NCBI GenBank assembly: GCA_012845835.1
Contig: JABAKD010000019.1
Location: 9,287,584-9,351,583, forward strand
Direction of reading: 5' to 3'
Source of the DNA: Undaria pinnatifida
Taxonomy: Eukaryota; Sar; Phaeophyceae; Laminariales; Alariaceae
Length of the DNA: 64,000 bases
The notes beneath the pieces were generated by a model that was given only the letters and a program-made list of their open reading frames with translations, made no database searches and had not been told where the DNA came from. The position numbers and the translations under genes are program-made. Below, in pieces: positions 55,101-64,000 of the stretch (its first letter is position 1; each line of letters begins with the position of its first letter).

Positions 55101-58100
55101 ACGAGCATCTCTTGACACGTGCTACGATAGAGGTGGAACTTTTTGGCCGAATCGGTTTCTGAACGTCAAGGCCTTCTTGACCCAAAATTCGTCGGAAAAA
55201 ATCGTGACTTTTTTTTCATATATATATATTATTTTGTTGTACGCATAAGGCACTGGGATTGTTCATCGTGTATTATAGCGCAAGTGTATTTTTTCAAACT
55301 CAGTTCCTGGTATTATAGCGCATATATATTTTCTCAAACTCAGTTCCTGGGTCAGGTATAAATTTTCTCAAACTCAGTTCCTGGGTCAGGTATAGAGCCC
55401 CCCAAGTGAGGAGGGGTGTTAGAAAAAAAATATTGCATCTCTACCGTGGCATGTGTCTCCTGTAACGCCTCCTCCTTGCGTTGGACGGCGGAAGTGCGAA
55501 GAGGTGCACGGCGATACCCCCTAACCCCACCGCACCGAGTGCCCCTCGCGATCGCGATCAAAAGCATCCCTACCCCCCCACGTCGGGGAGTGACAATCAC
55601 GATAGCCCTGAAAAAAGGGGATTACTCCTAAATGTCTCCGTATTCATTACACACACGCCGCCTACGCAGTCGAGACTATAATTCCCCCCCATCCTCTCCC
55701 CGCCCTCTCCTCCCCAGACCAACTCTTCTCCTTCCCAATGGAACTCCCAAAAAACCTGATTCGCAAGAGGACCACCCACATAAAAGTCCAGCGCCAAGCA
55801 CAAGAGGGGCACCATGCGCTTGCTCCGCTTCCTTGCGAGAACATCCAGTCGGTGCAGCAGGAGTCTTATCGCTGCCTCCTTCGCGTACGGCCGGTCGGCA
55901 ACGCTCGCCCGGTATTGGCTGCGACATCTCTGCCGGTAGCCGCGGTAACGCGACGGAGGCGACGACGACGCGATATAGAAAGAAGGGTGGGAAAAATGCG
56001 TTATAAGGGGTTGTTTTAGTTTGGTGCGTGTATATGTGTGTGGCGGAAGGGGCGGGGGGCGCGGGGGGGGGTCCTGCAAGTGCCACCAGGCGCGCCTCCT
56101 TCGCGTAGGCCTGATCAGTCACGCTTGCCCGGCATTGGCTGCAATATCTCTGAGGAGGACGCGATGCAGAAATCGCGGTGGGTAAATCATCGGGCAGGCG
56201 CCATCAGGCGCCACCAGGCGCCACCAGGCGCCACCAGGCGACGGTAGAGCGCGATAAACTTTTGCGAGTGTACCGCAAGTATGTGTGTACAAGTTGCTGT
56301 GTACAAGTAGTCTATGTCGGTACATCGAGTGTTTTGTGAACATGCGTGTGTGTGAATTGCGCGCACGTTTGTGTGCGCGCATGCACATGTGTGTTTGTTA
56401 GTGTTTGTCCGAGGTGCGTCCTGAGGTCCTTCAGCAAGATGTAGGGCCGTGAAAAGGTTAAGTCCATTAGAATCGCACCCCCACACCGGGGAGAAATACA
56501 ATAGTTGAATTGAGAGTCACGCATTGTTTCCAGTAGTGGAAGCGCTGAGGTGTATCCCGAGAGCAATACATACACCTGATTACAAGGAGGGGGCATGCGT
56601 TTTACGGGAGGGGCAGGGGGGGGGGGGTCATCTTGCCGTTTCAAGAACCTCATTATAGAGTTATCCCTAAGTGTTCACACTTGAGGGTTGGAAATATTCG
56701 TAGCTGCGTGCAAAAGAGTAGAACATACATGACAAAACGGCGGGAAAATATCGATATTGCCATACCCGTAACAACGGACGCACTCACTTGCTCGCCTTTA
56801 TTGCCATAAAAGACCGCTTTTGTGTAAGGTCGTTTTAGTTTATCACTCCGGGTGATGTTTTGTTGGATTTGTTTGGCAAGGCGTACCGCCCCTGAGGGGT
56901 GGTAAAAATGTTGAAGCCGGGTGATATAAAAAGACGTGTTGTTCGTTTTCCGGTTCTGCTTGTTTTATCCCTGGAGGCGTTTGCTCGTGGGGGCGGGGGT
57001 GGTGCCTAAACGTAGGGTAGTATCTTAAACTAGATCAAATACGGTAACGGGAGTACCACCGTACTTGATTTATCACGGGAGGCGTTTGCTTGTGGGGGGG
57101 GGGGGGCTTAAGGTAGGGAAGTATCTTAAACTAGACCAAATACGGTAACGGGAGTACCATGGTACTTGTTTTATCCCGGGAAGCGGTTGCTCGTGGGAGG
57201 AAGTGGGGTTTAAAGACAAGTGCCGTACCTTAGACCAATAAAAGGGTTCAGCAACGGAAACTAAACGCTTACCTGGTGCCCCTTCTTGCCGCAAAGCACC
57301 GCCAGATCCGTCGCCGCTATCGCCAGCACCCCCCCGTCCTTTACGCCGGCAACCGCCGCCTCCAAGAAGGGCAAGCAGCTGCCAAACGGGTCTACGTCGA
57401 TAAAATCCCAGCCGCATCTAAAAGGGTACTCGCCCCCCTCAGTGGATACCGCCTCCGCCGCCGCCTCTGGAGTACTGGCGCTGGTGCAGGCTCTAGCTCC
57501 GGAAAGCAGTATGGTGTTTGCATCTCCCATGCACACCGTAAAATATGGTCTGCGCGGCGGGGGTTGAGGTGAGCTGGGCGGTGGCGGTGGTTCCGGCGCG
57601 AAAGCGGTGTGCTCTGGGTCGACGGACTGCGTCGTGGGGAGTTTAACGGTGGTGGCTTCTGCTGGTAATGCGGCTACTGCTAGTGATGGTGCTGCTGGTG
57701 CTGCTGGTGTGGCTGGTGCTGATGGTAACGCTAATGCTACTGATACTGGCGATACTGGTGCAGCTCGGGTTGGTGTTGCTGGTGTTGGTGGTGTTGAAGA
57801 TGCTGGAGTTGCTTGTGGTGGCGGTACTAGTGCTGTTGCTGCCGCCGCTGCTGCTGGTGCTGCTGGTGCTGCTGGTGCTATTGGTGCTGATGTTGGTGCC
57901 GCTGCTATTGCTGGTAGAGGTGCTGCTGGTGCTGGTGGCGTAGGTGTTGGTGCTGATGGTGGTAATGCTCCTCCCGCTGCTGCTTCTGCTCCTCCTGCTG
58001 CCGCTGCTATCGCCGCTGCCGCTGCCGCTGCTGCTGCTACTGCTGGTGACCGTCGACCCTCTGCAAATAGGTCAGGTTGCTGCTCAACCGCCCCCACCGC

Positions 58101-60571
58101 GGTCCCCGAAAGAGGACATGCCGCGCTGACGAAGCGCACTCCTGTCGATGGCGGCGGTCCCTCGATGTCGCCACCATTCTTGTCGTTCATGCCGTTCTTG
58201 TTCCCGGCTAAGGGTGCTGTCGCTGTCTCCGTCGCGAGATCGATGCCGCTTAGGTTGGCGCTCCGGCGTATAGCTGGTACGTACGACACCGAGAGGTGAG
58301 GCGATGGAAATAATAAAATCGAGTCCACGGCAGCGGAAGCGTGCGATGAGTACCATAACATAATTATATATTGGGGGGGGGCGGGGATCCTAGACAAAAT
58401 GTCACGTATTGCGCGCCTAAAACCGTGGGTGCAAAACGTGGGCGCACTTCAAAGTGTTAAACAGAGCGGATCGAGTCGTTGAGGAGTACCGAAGTGAGAC
58501 GGGTCACGCGGATTTAGGGCCGGTGGGGTGGGGGGGCGATGGTGGGCGGTGGTGGTGTCATTAGCTTCAGCATAAAAGAGCAATAGGAAACGCAACCGTG
58601 TAACGTTCTGGGCACAAGCTTTGGGGTTCGAATCTGTTGCCCTCTGAGCCGCTCAATGTGCTGCTCAAAGGCATTAATGCTTGGTGTCATGGTCCCGGCA
58701 TACAGCTGTACAGCAGGTACCTAGATTTAGGAGCGCCCCATGACAAGCGGAAACAAGCGCTCTTAACTACACATTGCTCTTATCTGTAGTGGGAAATATA
58801 GCTTTCAGTATAGGCGGGACATGCTATTTGACCGCTCTTAAGTCCTGAACGCTCTTATCCGGGGCGCTCTTACATCGGGGCGTCCACTGTATTGCCATAC
58901 CAAAGTCTCGCTTCTTGAAAATAAAACAGTGCCACGAACAGACAGTTGGGGTCGCGCGTAAAGTAGCGAACGTCCACTAAACAATACCATGCTCAATTCA
59001 TGGATTGTTTTAACAAAAATATCAGCCATGAGACCCAAAACCAGACCAAAAGAACCGACTTTCTAGTTGGATCCAATATAACTCGATGTTCGACTCTACT
59101 TAAAAAACGTTCGTGATCGCTACGTGGTCGTGATGCGGTGGGAATTGTGTCTTCATATCCTGGGAAAAGGCGTAAAATCGCTATTATTATAATAGGTTTT
59201 ATGAAGTCTTATGATTTTTTCTTATAAGAAACCCGAAAAGTGACGTTTTAAGAAGTTTTCAGCATTTTTTTTCAGGTCTGCCGTATGTTAGCAATACAAA
59301 ATGGATAAAGTCAACAGAACCCATATTAGCCTTCGAAATAAATTTTCGTCACAAAAGAAACTGCACCCTAAAATATACAGTTGGGGCCGAGAACCAATGT
59401 CTCCAGATCGGTGAAATCGGTTTTTTTAGGGGTAAAAAAGGTCGAAATCGAACAAAATTAAACGAAGCAGCAAACAACTTCTTCGGGGGTATGGACTATT
59501 GCCGCTCGCACCTCGCACGGCAAAAATGAATTCCGAGAGGCGGGGCGAATCTGGCGTGCTTTAAGATATCTGCGGAATGCAGCGACTATCGAACGTTGGG
59601 GCGACGCCACAACGACGCGATGCGGGCACGTGACGCGGCTTCTACTCAGTGCACTGAGGGGGTCGAAGCCCGTCGGTCGGAAACCTAGCGAAGCAGCAAA
59701 ATATTCCACCCGAGACGAAAGTAGAGCCGCCTGGTTTGCCAGCGGACGGAAAGGAAGATGAGGGACGCCGAGGCCCGTAGCGGCAGGCACGAGGGCGGCT
59801 GCATCATCTTCCAGCTTGCGCTGCTGTGCTGCTGCTGCTGCTGTTGCTGCTGCTGTCACTGCTGGGTGTGCTGCTTTGTTCTTGTTGCTTGTTATCTACC
59901 AGTACATGTCTGTATAGACTGCGTTATATTCGTTTATAACTTGCGCCAATTGATGGGAATTATGTTGACTACTGAGGACTTCTCGTTTTTTGGCTACTTA
60001 TTATTGTAATGGATTTTGATGACGTCTGGTGTCTTTCAATTTGGTTGTAGTAGGTATCAAATTAGATTCGTACGTACAACGATCACGGGACGCTTTTACC
60101 GCTTGTAGGGGCTACAAAAAGCAACTCATGCGCGAGTGCACCCTTCTTGGGCCAAGGGCTGGCAAAAAAACAAGCAAGAAGAACAGCCTTGTATAAAAAA
60201 GCGAGCGTGCAGCATGCGATAGCCCATGTCACGGGCGTGCTCTGCTGCACCTGCTTGCATTTGATTCCTACATTAAAGGCATGATCCACTAACCTAGCAA
60301 CTCACGTCGGTTTGTTTACCTGATGCTCTTTTTGCCATTTTTAGCCGTGACTTTTTCCCCTCTGAACTCCTTAAAAGGATGAACGAAATGGAGCCCTTCT
60401 CACCTTGGCAGGCGTCTACCGATTGGTCGTTGGCCACCACTTCAACGGGGCCTCCCGCTTCCAGAGCGTACCGGATTGCCCGGACACCGCCACCCGCCAG
60501 TGCGTCACTGACAAATATAAGAGCAGCGGGCGGATTCTCCTTCTTCGGGGTCGTTGGGGTTAACCGTGTTG
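52015..60571 (-). CDS. TRM1: tRNA (guanine-26-N2)-dimethyltransferase
   Basis: TRM1 uses S-adenosylmethionine to make dimethylguanosine at tRNA position 26, in nucleus and mitochondria. Exons 5' to 3': 60404-60571 (start approximate), 57273-58273, 55780-55929, 53427-54672, 52015-52172. All phases agree. Landmarks in order: SAM-binding [20 protein letters not shown] and [34 protein letters not shown]; catalytic-type [91 protein letters not shown]. Odd: a 220-230-residue Ala/Pro-rich insert between motifs, an acidic insert near the C-terminus, and a poorly conserved zinc-binding region. The N-terminus (FYNP-type motif) was not found and probably lies on exons above 60.6 kb. Confidence 0.93.
52173..53426 (-). 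other. TRM1 intron 4 (1.25 kb)
   Basis: Two G runs near 52569-52596 and 52752-52771. Minus-strand frames at 52991-53251 looked protein-like but do not match TRM1, and the exon phases on either side join without them. Confidence 0.7.
53427..54672 (-). CDS. TRM1 exon with C-terminal domain
   Basis: 415 codons plus one base. Acceptor after a strong pyrimidine tract and ggtttag; begins [14 protein letters not shown], continuing LDFY from the previous exon. A diverged stretch with scattered Cys replaces the usual zinc ribbon, then [21 protein letters not shown] disordered segment of about 200 residues includes [20 protein letters not shown]. Ends [20 protein letters not shown] and [11 protein letters not shown] at AGAG/GTTGGG. 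Confidence 0.88.
54673..55779 (-). other. TRM1 intron 3 with family T copy 4
   Basis: Holds the terminal-inverted-repeat element 55115-55457. A short direct duplication (TTTTCTCAAACTCAGTTCCT) repeats three times at about 55288-55385. Confidence 0.75.
55115..55457. mobile_element. Terminal-inverted-repeat element (family T), copy 4
   Basis: Left end ACGTGCTACGATAGAGGTGG, right end TTGCATCTCTACCGTGGCAT; the right end is the inverse of the left with a few changes. About 340 bases, non-coding. Confidence 0.72.
55780..55929 (-). CDS. TRM1 exon, 50 codons
   Basis: Acceptor accggcag, donor TAT/GTGGGT, phase 0 at both ends. Encodes [20 protein letters not shown] and [30 protein letters not shown]. 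Using the acceptor 11 bases further in would break the frame with the preceding exon, so the upstream acceptor was chosen. Its first third is duplicated about 220 bases upstream. Confidence 0.9.
56093..56149 (-). pseudogene. Partial duplicate of the TRM1 exon start in intron 2
   Basis: cctcctcag acceptor then AGATATTGCAGCCAATGC, encoding [19 protein letters not shown] against [19 protein letters not shown] in the true exon. Homology stops after AKEA, and the LLLHRLDV part is missing. Splicing from here would not restore the domain. Confidence 0.8.
56197..56240. repeat. GGCGCCACCA decamer repeat
   Basis: Four to five tandem copies of GGCGCCACCA within TRM1 intron 2, directly beside the duplicated exon fragment. 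Confidence 0.85.
56955..57235. repeat. Tandem repeat, unit of about 115 bp, 2.5 copies
   Basis: Units contain TTTATCCCGGGAAGCGGTTG-like starts, a G run, GTATCTTAAACTAGACCAAA and TACGGTAACGGGAGTACCA. It lies in TRM1 intron 2, close to the donor of the preceding exon. Confidence 0.8.
57273..58273 (-). CDS. TRM1 catalytic exon with large low-complexity insert
   Basis: 1001 bases; CT completes Ala to read [16 protein letters not shown]. Residues 14 to about 243 are Ala/Pro/Thr/Val low complexity (57540-58230), then [20 protein letters not shown] and [51 protein letters not shown]. The DVDPFG motif lines the active site in relatives. Donor CAG/GTAAGC. Confidence 0.92.
58274..60403 (-). other. TRM1 intron 1 (2.1 kb)
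   Basis: Contains the dispersed repeat at 58727-58895 and GGGGTTCGAATCTG, a B-box-like string, near 58620-58635. A minus ORF at 59458-59859 starts with poly-Ala and is not recognised. A CTG repeat lies at 59818-59855. Confidence 0.7.
58727..58895 (+). repeat. Dispersed repeat, second copy
   Basis: GCCCCATGACAAGCGGAAAC, GCTCTTAACTACACATTGCT, GGCGGGACATGC and TTGACCGCTCTTAAGTCCTG, matching 33893-34075 in order and orientation. Confidence 0.75.
60404..60571 (-). CDS. TRM1 exon with the SAM-binding motif
   Basis: Ends at CAAG/GTGAGA in phase 1 after [12 protein letters not shown]. Encodes [20 protein letters not shown] and [20 protein letters not shown]. The [17 protein letters not shown] core is the SAM-binding loop of TRM1. 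The 5' boundary is uncertain; acgatag at 60572-60578 is one acceptor candidate. The preceding exons were not identified. Confidence 0.85.
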
Positions 60572-61189
60572 CTATCGTACTGACTGACTTACAGCACAAG
60601 AAAACTACTAAAAACTGCTGGTAGTCTAGTACCAAGTATTTAGAAATATTGTAAGCATGACGCCGTCTGTAACAGCAATAGGATTATTCGTAAAAGACTC
60701 AGAAATCCTCGAATTACCGCACGCGACTAAGTGCAATACCTAGTATAATGCCTAGCCAACAAACAACTAGTCGGCAACTTAAATTAAGTTAGTATCATTA
60801 TTGTCAGCCAACTCAAAGTCCCACTTGTTGTCAGGCTTGGGCATATCTATTCGAAGTCGGGTAATCACCATATTCTCAGGATAGGTGTTGGTCTTGCAGG
60901 AACATCGGTCGTCTGAGCCTCCTCCTCCCCCTCCTCCTCCCCGCGTCCCGCTACAGGGGCATGCACGCCGTTGCGCGGAACTCCCGAGCACTGTTGCCGC
61001 GGCTGTGAGATGGGACGGAGAATTTTCTCGTTGGCTTTGTAGCGCCGGAATACCCGAAGAGCCGCGACCGACAGATCTCTTTGAAGAATCTGACGGAGTT
61101 CAAGGTGGTCGCGGCGGGGGTCAGCAGGTCAGCAGTGCATATACCACTTACTTGGCTCAGTCTCGAAACAAAAAGTTCATAGCACTTAG

Positions 61190-61227
<38 letters not shown>

Positions 61228-64000
61228 CTGGTATGTCGCACCGGATCTACGTTACGACAAATTGGGCAGCTGGAGAAAACGGGCAATATGTGGGATGGAA
61301 AAAAGTAAAGAAAAGTGGGAAAAAACTCTTCATCCCGGCTTCATCCCAGCCTCATTTCGAGAACATTCCCAGGCGAGCGGGATTAGGGCTACGATTCAGA
61401 GTCAAGCACGTTTCAACTAGTTTGTCGGAGCTGGGCTAAAATCGTCAACATGAATCGCGGAGGAGGTGGGCGGGAGGGGAGTCATTCTCCACGGGTAGTT
61501 GTGACAAGCGTACAGTAGCTACTCGTAGTAGACCGCAGTCTACGCACGTCACATACACCGTGTTCAACACCCGAGGCATCACCGACGCCTGAGGCACCGC
61601 CGATACCCTACCGTTGCATGTTCTTATACTGCCACTGCTGTACCGAGGTACCAGGCAGGGTGTGTAGCAACATGACGATAGGGCCTAACCCCTTCAGAGT
61701 CCCAAATCCTCCTATACTAAATCCAAGTAATGTTGCCCCCAAAAACGGGTTTTCAGTTGCGAAGGGCTTTGATTACTAAGCCCTTTAGGGCCACGAGTGG
61801 GGGCAGCACGGCGGCGTCATCAAACGCACTGCTCAGCCGTACATGAGATACTGTTGCGCGACGAACTTCCTATCACAAACCTGGCACCAGCAAACTATGT
61901 GTCGCTTGACGGCACTGCCACCCCTTGGACAGACAGCATTCAAAGCCGTCAATGAACTCCCCCCATAAAAACTACGAGGTAGCTGGTCGTACAGTACGTC
62001 TAAAGAAGCGTTGACGAGCTAGAAGCAGATCGTGATCTGACAACTTTGGGTGCCACAGGTCGTAGTGTACTTGTGTATTGCGTACCGCGACATCAAGGTG
62101 TCACCTGGTGCTCGCTGAAGAAGACGGCCTTTGTGACGGAGAGTACGGCACGGCCTGCGCGAAGAAAGAAAAACATTGTGTCGGTAACGTTAACGCGATT
62201 GTGCTCTTTGCGCGTCGGGGGGGCGGGGGGGGGGGTCGCAGGATCACGATGATCGGCACAACAGGCCACACGCGGACAGATACCTACAAAATGGTTTCCT
62301 TCCCTTTCGAGTATCTCCAGTTACAGCTCATGGAGCTGCGCAATCCATCATGGGGGCGTTCAGTAGGAATACGCACGTGGCGGAGCAAGTAGCGGGAGGT
62401 TGGAGCTTGGTGATTGGTGACAAGACAGAGCAAAGAGCTTGAGACTCGACACCACAACTCGTTCACGAAAGTATAGTACGAAAATAGAAGGGAAGCGAAA
62501 AGGGTGCAGATATAGAGATCGCAACCAAAGGTATCAGGTAGATATGGCGCACGAGGTTCGACTTGAGCCGACGTAGGACAAGGCGTTGCATGCCGTTGCC
62601 GCGCGCTACTGCTACTACTGCTGTAGACTACATGTTCAACTATCATAGTGACAAGCGTTGTAATAATACACGGACTGAATCGAGCGCGCACAGAAGTATG
62701 AGGAAGCACCCAAGGCACCGCGTACCTTCGAGGATAGTCTTCTCCTCTTCGTCCGTCATGCTGCAGATCACACGTTAGAGCCAACCAATGCCTCGCAACT
62801 CGCAACGCGTTCAAGGTAATGGTACTTGCTGCTGCTGCTGCCGTAGGAACGCCGGATGCGGCGCAATTAAGACGGCGCCCCCGTCTACTCGACCTCTAGT
62901 ACACCTACTATAAAATGGAAATTTGAAAAAATTGCCAAGCAAAATCAGTTTGTTGCAAGGGTGGCCAGAACTCGTACCAGGACACCGACACCACAACACG
63001 CTTCCGGCCGTGGCGAGCCACCAGTAGCCTTGGGTGGTACGAACGGTATCATCAGTGCATCAGTGGGTGTAAACGAGTTGAGATTTCGAGGTTTCCAATC
63101 TACGATGCATGTTTCTACGTACGTCCGGACAGTCCTGTCGGAGGCGGAGGTATTGCGGCTGGTTTCGGTGGACCCATCCCCCCGAAAATGCCATACAGCT
63201 TGCCATTGCTCGCGATTGCCCATGATGATTGTGCGCGACAAACTCTGCTTTGTGCTATCTACCTCGTGGCGAACAGCAGGGTGGTCTAGCACCCCCAGGC
63301 TTGCAACGACGACGACGACTGCCATCGCCGGCACCACTAGGACAACACTCGCATTCTCAAAGCAAACCGCCACTACAAGAATGTCGAGCAACTCTGCACT
63401 GGGAGCATGGCCAAGCCCGCAAGCTTTCAATGCCCTTCCCGTGAGCTCGCGCAGCAAGGCTTACTGCGACTATGGGGATGAGGGGAAGATGACCTGGAAG
63501 CCTCACGAGGAACCTTTAAAGGTAGGGGGGTGGTGATTTTACAAATCGTAAATTGGCCACCACTTTGGTTTGACTTGTATCGTGCAACCCGGCCAGATCT
63601 TGCTCTCATCTATGAAGCGACTGCCTGTGACAATCAATGTGCAGGTGGTGCTAAGGTTGAATCACTGCCGGCTTGCACTGCTGCTGCCGATGTATGGATA
63701 GCTTGCAACACACCAGGTACAGGGCATCACAGGAATCTACAACCTGACCAGCTCTACCACTCTGTACCCTGTCTGACCCTGTCTGTATGTGCAATAGACG
63801 AGAAGCATCCGCTGCGATCATTCGTACGAATGCACGAGCCACACCTATGTATGGGAGATTGACATGGATAAAAAAGAGCCACACAACGAACGGGAGATGA
63901 CATGTATCGCCTCCCAACCTCTGCCAGACGAAGTAACATATGCATAACGAAGTAACGTAATTGAGCGCGGGTGCATCAAGCGTTCCTTTCAAAACACTGA
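60572..64000. other. Unassigned region upstream of the TRM1 SAM exon
   Basis: Should contain the TRM1 5' end but none was recognised. One candidate on the minus strand ends MSCNWRYSKGKETI at a GTAGGT donor (62288). A family C element is at 61684-61775 and a 38-base G run at 61190-61227. At 62945-63536 both strands are open for more than 170 codons (plus from MARTRTRTPTPQHASGRGEP), and neither is recognised. Confidence 0.4.

Noticed and set aside
59458-59859. 133-codon minus ORF in TRM1 intron 1
   Set aside because: Begins in a GCA/GCT microsatellite and has no recognisable domain. TRM1 phases join across it.
60885-61439. 184-codon plus-strand ORF with DGEFSRWLCSAGIPEEPRP
   Set aside because: Starts in a proline run from CCTCCTC repeats, passes through a 38-base G run, and the opposite strand is equally open. 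No family recognised.

Overview
This is nuclear DNA from a eukaryote with intron-rich genes: GT-AG introns of 0.4-4 kb, long G/C homopolymers, very Gly-, Ala- or Gln-rich coding exons, and many dispersed repeats. I would guess a stramenopile, most likely a brown alga. That is an inference from gene style, not from a marker. No rRNA gene, intact tRNA gene, operon or CRISPR array was seen.

Three protein genes can be rebuilt exon by exon, with intron phases that agree at almost every junction. (1) 1716-15763, plus strand: an 11-exon Pumilio/PUF RNA-binding protein with a Gly/Arg-rich N-terminal half and all eight PUF repeats, ending at TGA 15763. (2) 27713-48015, minus strand: a gene for a right-handed parallel beta-helix protein, seen as six exons spread over 20 kb, ending in a poly-Gln-rich exon. 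(3) 52015 to about 60571, minus strand: TRM1, the tRNA guanine-26 N2-dimethyltransferase, five exons. Its N-terminal exon(s) and possibly its last exon were not found.

The rest is repeat-rich. A CCCTA-type array lies upstream of the PUF gene. PUF intron 3 holds three minisatellite blocks of about 40 bp period around an 89-codon antisense ORF. A 175-bp satellite (22.6-24.5 kb) separates the convergent PUF and beta-helix genes. A run of about 160 GGGTC units (34.2-35.0 kb), a tRNA-like cluster (33.4-33.85 kb) and a 2.28-kb hAT transposon remnant with terminal inverted repeats (43547-45830) all sit in beta-helix introns. Several short dispersed families recur across the window, including one that nearly always starts at a poly-G run.

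The most unusual points are: partial exon duplications inside introns of two unrelated genes (PUF repeat 3, TRM1 exon 55780-55929); an Ala/Pro/Thr-rich insert of roughly 220-230 residues inside the TRM1 methyltransferase fold; two poly-G-associated frame breaks in the PUF gene; and the hAT element whose subterminal arrays are built of a hairpin-forming unit.
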